Assembly (NCBI GenBank): GCA_016711285.1
Contig: JADJTG010000017.1
Location: 1 to 64,000, forward strand
DNA length: 64,000 nt
From: Sphingobacteriales bacterium
Lineage (GTDB): Bacteria > Bacteroidota > Bacteroidia > Chitinophagales > UBA2359
Reading direction: 5' to 3'
The notes beneath the pieces were generated by a model, which was not told where the DNA came from, ran no database searches, and worked only from the letters and a program-made list of their open reading frames with translations. Below, one piece after another: positions 55,671 to 64,000 of the stretch (positions are counted from its first letter, which is position 1; every line of letters starts with the position of its first letter). The position numbers were made by a program, and so were the translations under genes.

Positions 55671-57383
55671 TTATTCTTCATCCGGAATTTTCAGGTCTTT
55701 CACAATCAACTGTAGATTTTTATTACCTCTGAATTCATTTTCTACTACCTGATAACAAATATCAAAAATGCCTTCTTTTACCACTTCAAATTTTTCCGAC
55801 ATATTAAAACCAATGCCTTCCATGGGTGCAGAGCCGTTTTGTACTACCTGCAATTTGATATGGCTACGCTCCTGCCCTACCAATGCCGACACGCCGGAAT
55901 CGCGCACATGGCGGCTGATGAATACGGGATTGAGGTTGCCGGGACCAAAGGGGTTGAACTGATTGAGGATTTTGTAAAACTGCGGATTAAGTTCGTCTAT
56001 TTCTAATTCGGCATCAATCAATACTTCCGGCATGAGCAATTTCTCGGCAATTTGCTCATTCACTACTTCTTCAAAACGCTGAATAAAAGCAGGTACATTG
56101 GCTTCTTCTATCGTCATACCGGCGGCATATTTGTGACCGCCATATTGTATGAGCAAATCTTCGCAAGATGTAAGCGCGTTGTAGATGTCGAAACCTTTTA
56201 CGGAACGAGCCGAACCTGCCACTTTGCCGTTGTCGTTGGTTAAAATAATCGTGGGGCGATAGTAAGTTTCGGTCAGCCGCGAAGCCACGATACCAATTAC
56301 ACCTTTGTGCCAGCCAGGGTGATACAGTACGGTGGAGTATCGCTGTTGGGAGTCGGGGTCACTGTACAGCATATCTAAGGCTGCTTCAGTAATTTCTTTG
56401 TCAATCTGACGGCGTTTTTCGTTGAGTTGTTCTAATTCCTGCGCCTTGATACGGGCTTCGTAGTCGCTGTCGGCGATGAGTAATTCTACTGCCAGCACGC
56501 CACTGCCCATTCTGCCGGCGGCGTTGATACGAGGACCGAGCGAAAAAACAATATCCGAAATAGACAATTCTCTACTGGCAAGCCCGCAACTTTCCAGCAA
56601 AGCTCTCAATCCGGGACGCGCCTCTGTATTGAGCCGTCTGAGTCCGTAATACGACAATACACGATTTTCATCGGTAATCGGTACAATATCGGCGGCGATG
56701 CTCACCACCACCAAATCCAAAAACTTCTCCAGATAATGGAAAGGCACTTCATTGGAGAGTGCGAAAGCTTGCAACAGTTTAAAACCGATGCCGCAGCCGC
56801 TCAACTCCTTGTAAGGATACTCACAATCATCGCGTTTGGGGTCTAATACCGCACAGGCTTCGGGCAAGGAAGCACCCGGACGGTGATGGTCGCAGATAAT
56901 AAAGTCTATGCCTTTTTCTTTGGCATATAATACCCTGTCTTCTGCTTTAATACCGCAATCCAAAGCAATAATGAGTGTAATACCTTGCTGTTTGGCAAAG
57001 TCAATACTTTTAAAAGATATACCGTACCCTTCCTCGTAGCGGTCGGGAATATACCGATATACCTTCGGGTAGATTTCATGGAAGAAGCTGTACACCAAGG
57101 CGACAGCCGTGGTTCCGTCCACATCATAATCTCCGTACACTAAAATTTTTTCATCATTCACCAAAGCGTCTTCTATTCGCTTCACTGCCTTGTCCATATC
57201 TTTCATTAGGAAAGGATCATACAAGTCATCAAGCGAAGGACGAAAAAAACGTTTAGCCTGATTGATGTTTAAGACACCACGATTGACCAATAATTTGCAT
57301 AAAACACTATTTATTTTTAGTTCCTGGTGCAATGAGTTCACAGCTTCTTCATCTGTTTCTTTTAACACCCAGTTTCTATTCAT
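55671..57383 (-). CDS. recJ: Single-stranded-DNA-specific exonuclease
   Basis: RecJ degrades 5'-3' single-stranded DNA in recombination and mismatch repair. Motifs in order are VYGDYDVDGTTAVALVYSF (motif I, DxD), IALDCGIKAED, the DHH motif ICDHHRPGASLP, GCGIGFKLLQAF, the GRMGSGVLAVELL loop, GIVASRLTETYYRPTIIL and GGHKYAAGM, followed by the OB-fold end. The ATG at 57383 (MNRNWVLKETDEEAV) matches family starts and gives 570 residues. A GTG at 57437 would add 18 residues of low-complexity lead and is less likely. Confidence 0.95.
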   Translation of the reverse strand: MNRNWVLKETDEEAVNSLHQELKINSVLCKLLVNRGVLNINQAKRFFRPSLDDLYDPFLMKDMDKAVKRIEDALVNDEKILVYGDYDVDGTTAVALVYSFFHEIYPKVYRYIPDRYEEGYGISFKSIDFAKQQGITLIIALDCGIKAEDRVLYAKEKGIDFIICDHHRPGASLPEACAVLDPKRDDCEYPYKELSGCGIGFKLLQAFALSNEVPFHYLEKFLDLVVVSIAADIVPITDENRVLSYYGLRRLNTEARPGLRALLESCGLASRELSISDIVFSLGPRINAAGRMGSGVLAVELLIADSDYEARIKAQELEQLNEKRRQIDKEITEAALDMLYSDPDSQQRYSTVLYHPGWHKGVIGIVASRLTETYYRPTIILTNDNGKVAGSARSVKGFDIYNALTSCEDLLIQYGGHKYAAGMTIEEANVPAFIQRFEEVVNEQIAEKLLMPEVLIDAELEIDELNPQFYKILNQFNPFGPGNLNPVFISRHVRDSGVSALVGQERSHIKLQVVQNGSAPMEGIGFNMSEKFEVVKEGIFDICYQVVENEFRGNKNLQLIVKDLKIPDEE

Positions 57384-57979
57384 ATTCAACACATCAAGCG
57401 AAAATCTTGTCTTCTTTTTTATATAGCCCTTGTCCACCTCTGTATCTTTTTGGCTATATCAGGTCGCTTATTTCATACTTTTTCGCTTCATCTCCGCTTC
57501 TACAAATACGATTAAAATGCACAAAAAAGTAATGTCTGACAAGCAAGACAAATTTTTCTAAGAAAAAACAAAAAACTGCTTTAATTGTTTGTTGCTTTTA
57601 TCTTTACATATATAAGAGGATAAAGTTACCACTTTTTTTGATGTAGTGTTGTTATTTATTGATAAATAATAATTTTTGGTTTTATAACAGGGTTTTATTA
57701 AGAAAAATAAATGACTACTACTGCTTTACATTGCTGTTTCTGTAGTTTGTATGCCAATAGTCCTTTGAAAAATTATTACATTCTACAAGTATCACTTAAA
57801 GTTTGAGTAAAAATAATGTATTAAAAAAGGTATTTATTTTTGATTTTTGCAAAAAAAACAATACCTTTGCGCACTTATTTTACTACAAAAGTATCGGTTT
57901 GCATACAGAAGCCGTACCGGAAGTAAGAATTTACGGTAACAATCAATAAAAATTTTAAAAAATAATATTTTATTCAACA
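57384..57979. other. AT-rich intergenic region between recJ and rplY
   Basis: The first 440 bp hold no gene, repeat or terminator that I can see. The last 140 bp hold the rplY promoter and a 100-nt leader. In the leader CCGTA and TACGG (about 57913-57937) can pair, a possible autoregulatory fold. Confidence 0.45.
57838..57869 (+). promoter_or_regulatory. Full promoter of rplY (-33 and -7)
   Basis: TTTTG (57838-57842) and TACCTTTG (57862-57869) are spaced by 19 bp. This is the best consensus Bacteroidetes promoter in the window. The leader to the ATG at 57980 is about 100 nt. Confidence 0.8.
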
Positions 57980-58561
57980 ATGAGAACGATAGACATTCAA
58001 GGTGTGGTGCGCAATACTTTGGGCGAAAATGCTGCCAAAAAAAACCGTAAAGAGGGTTTAGTGCCTTGTGTATTGTACGGTGGCGATAAAAATCATCATT
58101 TCACCGTGATAGAAAGCGATTTGCACAAATTAATTTATAATCCTGATTTTCACGCAGCAAAAATTAATTTGGACGGCAAAGAATCCATCGCCATTATTAA
58201 AGAAACTCAATTTCACCCTGTCTCCGATGCCTTGTTGCACGTTGATTTTTTTGAGTTGAAAGAAGGTAAAAAAATTACTTTGGAATTGCCGGTGCGCTAT
58301 ATAGGTACTGCCAAAGGTGTGCGTGTGGGTGGTAAATTAGTGACCAAACAACGCAGGCTGAAAGTAAAATCTACTTTGGAAAATTTAATTCCTGAGATTT
58401 CGGTGGATTTGACGGAATTGGATTTGGGCAAAACTATTAAAGTAGGCGACCTAAAATTAGAAAATGTAGAAATCGTCAATTCGCCCAGCACACCGTTGGC
58501 TACTATCGAAATTCCGCGCAGTATGCGTAGCGAAGCTACTCCTGTCGGTAAGAAAAAATAA
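57980..58561 (+). CDS. rplY: 50S ribosomal protein L25 (general stress protein Ctc type)
   Basis: bL25 binds 5S rRNA. The 193-residue long (Ctc) form has the N-terminal domain (RNTLGENAAKKNRKEGLVPC, VLYGG, AAKINLDGKESIAIIKETQ, LLHVDFFEL) and the C-terminal beta domain (PVRYIGTAKGVRVGGKLVTK, LIPEISVDLTELDLGKTIKV). The N-terminal FHPVSDALLHVDF run is diagnostic. Its frame is intact and it is bounded by a strong promoter and terminator, so it is a single-gene unit. Confidence 0.96.
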   Translation: MRTIDIQGVVRNTLGENAAKKNRKEGLVPCVLYGGDKNHHFTVIESDLHKLIYNPDFHAAKINLDGKESIAIIKETQFHPVSDALLHVDFFELKEGKKITLELPVRYIGTAKGVRVGGKLVTKQRRLKVKSTLENLIPEISVDLTELDLGKTIKVGDLKLENVEIVNSPSTPLATIEIPRSMRSEATPVGKKK

Positions 58562-58588
58562 TATATCTTTTCTTTTTTTATATTTCAA

Positions 58589-58641
58589 AAAAGAACCTTG
58601 TAAAATGTACTTTGTTGCATTTTACAAGGTTCTTTTCTTTT
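58589..58641 (+). terminator. Terminator of rplY
   Basis: A perfect 19-bp stem (58589-58607 with 58618-58636), beginning AAAAGAACCTTGTAAAATG, has a 10-nt loop and a T-rich end. It overlaps the upstream in-frame extension of rsmA and shows that this extension is not coding. Confidence 0.93.
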
Positions 58642-58673
58642 ATCATTTTACATATACCGTTATTTCTTTTTTT

Positions 58674-59447
58674 ATGTTGCGTTTAAAAAAAAGTTTAGGT
58701 CAGCATTTTCTGAAAGATAACAATATTGCACGCAAAATAGTACAAGCCTTGCCTGCCGCCGCCTGCCAAGCTGTGGTAGAAATCGGTCCCGGCGAGGGTG
58801 TGCTCACACAGTTTCTTTTGGAACGCAACGATATTCCGGCTTTTTATATCATTGAAATTGACCGCCGTCTGCCGGAGGTATTGTCGGAAAGGTTTCCGTC
58901 TTTGCAAGCCGCACAAATCATTAATCAAGATGTATTGGTGGTAGATTTTGCTGCTGTTTTTCCTGAAAAAATTGGCGTTATCGGTAATTTTCCTTACAAT
59001 ATCTCTACACAAATTGTATTCAAAGTATTGGAACACCGCGCACAGGTACAGCATTTGGTGGGTATGTTTCAGAAAGAAGTGGCAAAGCGAATCTGTGCCA
59101 GTGAAAAACACCCCGATTATGGCATTACTTCGGTGCTGACACAGGCGTACTACAAAGCAAAATATTTGTTTGATGTATCGCCGCAGGTATTTGCACCGCC
59201 GCCCAAAGTGATGTCGGGCGTATTGCATTTGGAGCGGCATTATTTGTACGAAGATGCTGTGGCGTATCCGCAATTAAAGGCGGTGGTGAAGGCAGGTTTC
59301 GGGCAAAGACGAAAAATGTTGGGCAATGCGCTGAAATGTCATCAAGACCGCTGGCACCGCACTACGCTGCCCGCCTGGCAACAACGCCGCGCCGAGCAAT
59401 TGAGTGTGGCGGAGTGGGTGCAATTAGCGAAGGAGTTGGCGGAATAA
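58674..59447 (+). CDS. rsmA: 16S rRNA dimethyladenosine transferase
   Basis: RsmA (KsgA) dimethylates A1518 and A1519 of 16S rRNA. The start at 58674 gives the typical opening LRLKKSLGQHFLKDNNIARK. The SAM-binding VVEIGPGEGVLTQFLLE, the catalytic VIGNFPYNISTQIVFK and MFQKEVAKRICASEKHPDYG follow, with SPQVFAPPPKVMSGVLHLER near the C-terminus. At 257 residues the length is normal. An upstream in-frame ATG at 58605 lies inside the rplY terminator and is rejected. Confidence 0.96.
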   Translation: MLRLKKSLGQHFLKDNNIARKIVQALPAAACQAVVEIGPGEGVLTQFLLERNDIPAFYIIEIDRRLPEVLSERFPSLQAAQIINQDVLVVDFAAVFPEKIGVIGNFPYNISTQIVFKVLEHRAQVQHLVGMFQKEVAKRICASEKHPDYGITSVLTQAYYKAKYLFDVSPQVFAPPPKVMSGVLHLERHYLYEDAVAYPQLKAVVKAGFGQRRKMLGNALKCHQDRWHRTTLPAWQQRRAEQLSVAEWVQLAKELAE

Positions 59448-59467
59448 AACACGGAAATGACACAATA

Positions 59468-60094
59468 TCAGCTATTATCCAAAGAAGCCCACAGATAGCG
59501 GCAGGCGTAGCTGCGGTAGGGTCGCCAGCTTTCGGAGAGGGCGGCGGCTTCGGCGGCAAAAGCGCGGCTTTCGATGGGTGCGGCAATTTCGTAATGACGC
59601 GCCACCGCTTTGCGGATACCCAAATCGCCTACCGAAAACACATCGTTGCGATACAGGGCAAATATCAAAATCATCTCCACCGTCCAGCATCCTACCCCTT
59701 TTATTTGTGTGAGCAGTTGCAGCACTTCATCATCGCTGTATTGCTGAAAATCAAAAGTTTGCAAATTATTATCTGTCCAAAAATGGGCAATATTCAACAA
59801 ATAACCGGCTTTTTGATTAGAAATGCCCGCTGTTCGCAAAAATTCCGTATCGTGTTGCAGTAATAAATGTGGAGCAGGAAAATACCCACCGAACAAAGCC
59901 TTAAATTCTTTGACAATCGCTGCTGCCGCTTTTACCGACAACTGCTGCGAAATAATAGCATCTAAGAGTGTTTCGTATATATCTCCCGCCTCTTCATAAT
60001 GCACTTCTATCGGATAGTCGGCTATTAATCGAGCCATCACCGCATCTTGCAGCATCAGATGTTGGCGGGCAGTATGAAAAGTGGCAGCGTTCAT
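59468..60094 (-). CDS. DNA-3-methyladenine glycosylase II-like (HhH-GPD)
   Basis: A 208-residue base-excision glycosylase of the AlkA type without the regulatory domain. The HhH-GPD fold is shown by LLDAIISQQLSVKAAAAIVK, FLRTAGISNQKAGYLLNIA, the helix-hairpin-helix LLTQIKGVGCWTVEMILIFA and the catalytic Asp in FSVGDLGIRKAV. The end is ESWRPYRSYACRYLWA, where the 'WRPYRS' motif is typical. It would remove alkylated purines such as 3-methyladenine. It is convergent with rsmA. Confidence 0.93.
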   Translation of the reverse strand: MNAATFHTARQHLMLQDAVMARLIADYPIEVHYEEAGDIYETLLDAIISQQLSVKAAAAIVKEFKALFGGYFPAPHLLLQHDTEFLRTAGISNQKAGYLLNIAHFWTDNNLQTFDFQQYSDDEVLQLLTQIKGVGCWTVEMILIFALYRNDVFSVGDLGIRKAVARHYEIAAPIESRAFAAEAAALSESWRPYRSYACRYLWASLDNS

Positions 60095-60131
60095 TTCTTT
60101 TTAATTTTTTTATGGTGCTGAAAAGAAATTT

Positions 60132-61409
60132 CTATTCATCAATTTTGTATTCTTTGATTTTACGGTAGAGCGTTCTTTCGGAAATCCCCAATTCTTCGGC
60201 TGCTAATTTGCGCTTACCGTTGTATTTTTTCAATGCCTTGATGATCATTTCCTGCTCTTTATCCATCAAGGATAAGGACTCATCTACAATTTCAGCCGAA
60301 GCAGTTTCGGTATAGGCGGTATTATTGCGCAAGCGTGTACCACTTTCTTGTGCAGCACTCAAAATAATCGGTGTATTAAAACTATCTGCCCCCGAATAAG
60401 GCATTACTTGTTCATTGCTGTATGCTTCGCCGCGCTCCACAAAATGAGCTTGCACCATATCAGAAGGCACATAGCCGCGCTCTGCCAATGTAAACATAAA
60501 TTGTTTGAGTTCGTTAATGTCTTTGCGCATATCAAACAATAATTTATACATCAGTTCGCGCTCGCTGTAAGTGGTTTCCTGTGCGCCGGCAACCGCCAAA
60601 GCGGGCAGTTGCGAAAAATGATGTGTAGGCAAAAACTGCAATATTTCTTCTTCGGTGATGTCGCGCGTTTTGGAAAGTACCGTCATTTGCTCGGCGATAT
60701 TTTTGAGTTCGCGCACATTGCCCGGAAAACGATAATTAATCAAGCGGTTTTTTGCATCTTCATTCAGGCGGAGGGGCTGCATACGGTTGCGCTCGGCAAA
60801 GTCCACCGTGAATTTGCGAAACAACAAAGGAATATCTTCCCGGCGTTCGCGCAGGGGTGGTACTGTAATAGGCACTGTATTGAGACGGTAGTACAAATCT
60901 TCGCGGAACCTGCCTTTGGCTATGGCTTCCAATAAATTTACATTGGTGGCAGCCACTACACGCACATCTGTTTTTTGTGTTTTGGAAGAGCCTACCCGTA
61001 TGTATTCGCCGGTTTCGAGTACGCGCAAAAGACGTGCTTGTGTGGAGGGTGGCATTTCGCCTATTTCATCTAAAAAAATAGTGCCGCCATTTACTACTTC
61101 AAAATATCCTTTGCGATTATCCACCGCTCCTGTAAAAGCTCCTTTTTCGTGACCGAACAGCTCGCTGTCGATAGTGCCTTCGGGGATAGCACCGCAATTG
61201 ACGGCGATAAAACTGTTGTGGCGGCGCAAACTCAATTCGTGGATAATTTTTGAAAACACTTCTTTTCCAACGCCGCTTTCGCCACTGATGAGCACGGTGA
61301 GGTCGGTAGGAGCTACTTGTACCGCCACGCGCAAGGCTCGCAGGTAATTTTCCGAATTGCCGATAATATTAAAACGCGCTTTGATACTTTGAAGGTCTTG
61401 CTCTGCCAT
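60132..61409 (-). CDS. Sigma-54-dependent transcriptional activator without receiver domain
   Basis: A 425-residue protein that opens directly with the central AAA+ domain. The motifs are GESGVGKEVFSKIIHELS (Walker A), FGHEKGAFTGAVDNRKGYFE (GAFTGA loop contacting sigma-54), NGGTIFLDEIGEMP (Walker B) and FREDLYYRLNTVPITVPPLR. A variable linker of about 130 residues then leads to a Fis-type helix-turn-helix (KRKLAAEELGISERTLYRKI). No receiver or GAF domain is present, so activity may be set by level or by the linker. miaB lies 93 bp upstream on the same strand; a miaB/sigma-54-activator pairing is common in Bacteroidetes. Confidence 0.94.
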   Translation of the reverse strand: MAEQDLQSIKARFNIIGNSENYLRALRVAVQVAPTDLTVLISGESGVGKEVFSKIIHELSLRRHNSFIAVNCGAIPEGTIDSELFGHEKGAFTGAVDNRKGYFEVVNGGTIFLDEIGEMPPSTQARLLRVLETGEYIRVGSSKTQKTDVRVVAATNVNLLEAIAKGRFREDLYYRLNTVPITVPPLRERREDIPLLFRKFTVDFAERNRMQPLRLNEDAKNRLINYRFPGNVRELKNIAEQMTVLSKTRDITEEEILQFLPTHHFSQLPALAVAGAQETTYSERELMYKLLFDMRKDINELKQFMFTLAERGYVPSDMVQAHFVERGEAYSNEQVMPYSGADSFNTPIILSAAQESGTRLRNNTAYTETASAEIVDESLSLMDKEQEMIIKALKKYNGKRKLAAEELGISERTLYRKIKEYKIDE

Positions 61410-61502
61410 GTCTGGTTAGTTGGGGTGGTGCTGTATTTTTTTTATATTAATACTAAAAAATTTGCCAAAACTGATACGGAAATAAAAATCGCTACTACTA
61501 TA

Positions 61503-62930
61503 TTATTGTACCAATACGCCGCGCAAACTGGCAGAAGTGCAGTCGGTGACACGCACTTGCACATATTGTCCGGCTTCGGCATTGCCTTTCGGAAAAATAA
61601 TCATTTTGTTTTGCGAATTGCGCCCGCACATTTCTTCATCAGAGCGTTTAGATGTTTTTTCAACCAGCACCTCATATATTTTTCCTACATCGGCTTGGTT
61701 ACGCTCAAAAGAATGTGCATTTTGTAAAGCAATGACTTCATTAAGTCGGCGTTTTTTGACGGCTTCGTCCACATCATCGGCATATTTGCGGGCGGCGAGT
61801 GTTCCCGGACGCTCCGAATAGGCAAACATATATGCCATATCGTATTTCACGATTTCCATTAAACTCAAAGTGTCTTGATGCTCGGCTTCGGTTTCGCTGC
61901 AAAAGCCGCTGATGACATCGGTACTGATGCCGCAATCGGGCATATAGCGGCGAATGGCAGCCACACGCTCCAAATACCACTCGCGGTCGTAGGTGCGGTT
62001 CATCAAATCCAAAATACGGCTGTTGCCGCTTTGGACAGGCAGGTGGATATATTTGCAGATATTATCATGTTTTGCCATTATTTCAAGTACTTCGTTGGTA
62101 ATATCTTTGGGGTGGCTGGTAGAAAAACGCACCCGCAACAGCGGATTTACCTGTGCGGTCATTTCGAGCAGTTTTGCAAAGTTGATGTGTTCACCACTTT
62201 CGGGGTTTTGCCATTTGTAGCTGTCCACATTTTGCCCCAGCAGGGTTACTTCGCGGTAGCCTCTGTTGAATAAATCCTGTGCCTCTGCAACGATGGAGAA
62301 ACTGTCGCGGCTGCGCTCACGTCCGCGCGTGAAGGGTACTACACAAAAAGAGCACATATTGTCGCAGCCGCGCATAATGGAGATGAAAGCACTGACACCG
62401 TTGGCATCTAAGCGAACGGGGGCAATGTTGGCGTAGGTTTCTTCGCGCGAGAGCAATACATTGACGGCGCGCTGCCCGCCTTCGGCTTCGGCGAGGAGGC
62501 GCGGCAAATCGCGATAAGCATCGGGTCCACACACCACATCAACGAGGCGTTCTTCTTCGATAAGTTTGCTTTTGAGGCGTTCTGCCATACAACCCAGCAA
62601 ACCGACTACGGCGTTGGGGTTTTGTTTTTTGATGCCCGACAACTGTTGTAAGCGGTGGCGCACCCGCTCTTCGGCTTTTTCACGGATAGAGCAGGTATTG
62701 AGGAGTATGACATCGGCATTTTGGTAGTTGTCGGTGATGCCGTAGCCATCGGCATATAGCACCGAAGCCACAATTTCGCTGTCGCTGAAATTCATTTGGC
62801 AGCCGTAGCTTTCTATATAAAAACGCTTGCCGTTGGCAGCCGCCACCAAGGGCATTGCCAGCACTTCGCCTTGTCTTTCTTCTTGCAAAGGCACATTATG
62901 AGCAGTGCCGTTGTGCGTAGATTCAAACAT
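61503..62930 (-). CDS. miaB: tRNA-2-methylthio-N6-dimethylallyladenosine synthase
   Basis: MiaB adds the 2-methylthio group to i6A37 of tRNAs. The 475-residue radical-SAM protein has the N-terminal cluster domain (YIESYGCQMNFSDSEIVAS, LNTCSIREKAEE, LLGCMAERLK), the SAM cluster motif RGCDNMCSFCVVPFTRGRER and a C-terminal TRAM domain (AGQYVQVRVTDCTSASLRG). A TAACTTTG box on the minus strand (63069-63076) may be its promoter. All nine key Cys positions that I can see are present. Confidence 0.96.
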   Translation of the reverse strand: MFESTHNGTAHNVPLQEERQGEVLAMPLVAAANGKRFYIESYGCQMNFSDSEIVASVLYADGYGITDNYQNADVILLNTCSIREKAEERVRHRLQQLSGIKKQNPNAVVGLLGCMAERLKSKLIEEERLVDVVCGPDAYRDLPRLLAEAEGGQRAVNVLLSREETYANIAPVRLDANGVSAFISIMRGCDNMCSFCVVPFTRGRERSRDSFSIVAEAQDLFNRGYREVTLLGQNVDSYKWQNPESGEHINFAKLLEMTAQVNPLLRVRFSTSHPKDITNEVLEIMAKHDNICKYIHLPVQSGNSRILDLMNRTYDREWYLERVAAIRRYMPDCGISTDVISGFCSETEAEHQDTLSLMEIVKYDMAYMFAYSERPGTLAARKYADDVDEAVKKRRLNEVIALQNAHSFERNQADVGKIYEVLVEKTSKRSDEEMCGRNSQNKMIIFPKGNAEAGQYVQVRVTDCTSASLRGVLVQ

Positions 62931-63068
62931 ATATTTTTAAAATAATGAATTTTTTTATATAATTATTCAATTATCCGTAATAAAAGGATTATTTAATTGG
63001 GTGTGTAGTGGTTTTCAAATAAACCCCAAAATATTTAGCTATTAATAATAGTATACCTTTTCGCTGCA

Positions 63069-63076
63069 CAAAGTTA
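63069..63076 (-). promoter_or_regulatory. Candidate -7 box of miaB
   Basis: TAACTTTG on the minus strand fits TAnnTTTG, about 140 bp before the miaB ATG. No -33 element was recognised. Confidence 0.4.
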
Positions 63077-63153
63077 CAATATTTATCGCCCATAATTAGG
63101 TTTTAGGAACAAAAAGTGACAAAAAGTCAGTTTTTATGATTATATGCTGTTTT

Positions 63154-63489
63154 TTATTCCATCATTTCATCTAAAAGATTGCGATAAGCAGCTTGCAATT
63201 CGCGGAGAGCGTGCGAGTCGCCGATACTTTGGGCAGTTTGCATACCCGCCTCGAATATAAAACGTGCTTGCTCGTAATTTTCCTGCTGTTGGTAAAGTTT
63301 GCCGAGATGATAATACAAGCCCACATAAGCGGGGTGTTGGCGGCGCAGGGTTTCAAAAGCGACAATGGCGGCGGCGGTATCGCCCGATTTGCTGTATTCG
63401 GCGGCTATGGCATAGGCGATAAAAGCATCGTTCGGGGCAGCGGCTTGCAACGACAGCAATTGTTGTAAGCGAGGAGTAACGTGGTTCAT
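63154..63489 (-). CDS. Small tetratricopeptide-repeat protein
   Basis: A 111-residue cytoplasmic protein made of about two and a half TPR units (AFIAYAIAAEYSKSGDTAAA, IVAFETLRRQHPAYVGLYYH, LGKLYQQQENYEQARFIFE) and an acidic end. TPRs mediate protein contacts, and the partner is unknown. It follows the exonuclease gene by about 37 bp on the same strand, so they probably form an operon. Confidence 0.85.
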   Translation of the reverse strand: MNHVTPRLQQLLSLQAAAPNDAFIAYAIAAEYSKSGDTAAAIVAFETLRRQHPAYVGLYYHLGKLYQQQENYEQARFIFEAGMQTAQSIGDSHALRELQAAYRNLLDEMME

Positions 63490-63526
63490 AGATGCGTGTG
63501 TATCTTACAGAAATACCAGCACAATT

Positions 63527-64000
63527 TTATTCTGCGGCGGCTTCAATGTCGGCGGCTTGAATATAGGGCAATCCTTTGAGGCGCAGCACCATTTGTGCTA
63601 CGGAGGCAACATCTTGTTCGCACACGCTCCGAATTTGTTGCAGGTCATTTTGCAGCCAAAACAGCCGCGATACGGCTCTGCCATCGGGCAGGGCGGCGTT
63701 GTGTGGAATTTCCAACACCTCGCGCAGCAGCCGCAACGACACAAAATGCCGACCTGTGCCAAAACGCCACAAATGTATGGTATCCAAAAATGGCAGTTCC
63801 CAGGGTTTTAAAAAAGCCGCCTCCAACAGTTGTGGCACAGACATATTGTGAATTACCAAACGGCGGCATAAAAAAGGTACGTCAAATTCTTTGATATTGT
63901 GTCCGCAAAGGGTTGCTTTTTTGGGGTTGTTGAAATGCTGGTTGAGGAGTTTTGAAAATTGTTCCAATAGTTTTTGTTCATCGCGGTCGCAGAACGATTT
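63527..64000 (-). CDS. Predicted 3'-5' exonuclease related to PolB exonuclease domain (partial, runs off window)
   Basis: The C-terminal 157 residues of a ribonuclease-H-like exonuclease of the DNA_pol_B_exo2 type. Visible parts are ATLCGHNIKEFDVPFLCRRL (Exo II-like, with Asp), ELPFLDTIHLWRFGTG, RHFVSLRLLREVLEIPH, DGRAVSRLFW and the final metal-binding CEQDVASVAQMVLRL (Asp). The frame stays open to position 64000, so the start and Exo I motif lie outside. Internal TTG or ATG codons near 63967 should not be taken as the start. Confidence 0.85.
   Translation of the reverse strand, partial: KSFCDRDEQKLLEQFSKLLNQHFNNPKKATLCGHNIKEFDVPFLCRRLVIHNMSVPQLLEAAFLKPWELPFLDTIHLWRFGTGRHFVSLRLLREVLEIPHNAALPDGRAVSRLFWLQNDLQQIRSVCEQDVASVAQMVLRLKGLPYIQAADIEAAAE

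Noticed and set aside
58605..58673. N-terminal extension of RsmA
   Set aside because: It overlaps the perfect 19-bp terminator of rplY, and the family start is at 58674.

Overview
The window reads as chromosomal DNA of a Bacteroidota (Bacteroidetes) bacterium, probably of the Saprospiria/Chitinophagia side of the phylum; the family cannot be fixed from sequence alone. The reasons are three secreted proteins ending in type IX secretion (T9SS) sorting domains, repeated promoters of the phylum-specific form TAnnTTTG, start codons without Shine-Dalgarno sequences, a long histidine-rich ATP synthase subunit a, and many housekeeping proteins of Bacteroidetes type. No phage, integrase or insertion sequence was seen.

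Layout. 1-573: nothing that can be assigned. 574-4784: a fructose-6-phosphate aldolase/transaldolase, an M42 aminopeptidase, rpsP (S16) and a BcsA-like glycosyltransferase, all with broken reading frames. 4952-8549: a secreted protein, an SbcD/Mre11-like nuclease and cysC-cysD (sulfate activation, PAPS synthesis). 8630-12212: two divergent T9SS cargo proteins. 12427-20201: an ABC exporter, a conserved unknown protein, dapD, an amino-acid permease, a possible small hydrophobic peptide gene, an OmpA-like protein and a coiled-coil/HhH protein. 20405-25858: ATP synthase genes atpB-E-F-H-A-G, interrupted by terminator-like hairpins and an internal promoter; atpD and atpC are not in the window. 26031-35263: rhodanese lipoprotein, RidA-like deaminase, DnaQ-like exonuclease, an AAA ATPase with a PD-(D/E)XK-like partner, aspS, an NSS transporter, a DUF6688-like membrane protein and rsmI. 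35398-42080: hutU, a 43-bp tandem repeat array between decayed direct repeats, and a 1197-residue T9SS amidase. 42351-50158: dnaX, two esterases, an ATP-grasp ligase, phhA, a SUI1/eIF1-like factor head-to-head with initiator tRNA, and a di-haem peroxidase. 50399-64000: an atypical PRPP synthetase, a Dld-II-like oxidoreductase, folD, recJ, rplY, rsmA, an AlkA-like glycosylase, a sigma-54 activator, miaB, a TPR protein and a truncated exonuclease.

Data quality matters. At least nine genes lose frame, several at homopolymers, and two of these (rpsP, dnaX) are essential in most bacteria. Single-base indels in the assembly are the simplest explanation, densest in the first 10 kb.

The best candidates for something new are the ATPase/nuclease-like pair at 27844-29755, the terminator-bounded 43-bp repeat array at 37661-38139, the esterase/ATP-grasp cluster at 44194-47229, and the 60-bp divergent promoter shared by a SUI1 factor and initiator tRNA. 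All are inferences from sequence reading and none has been tested by a search.
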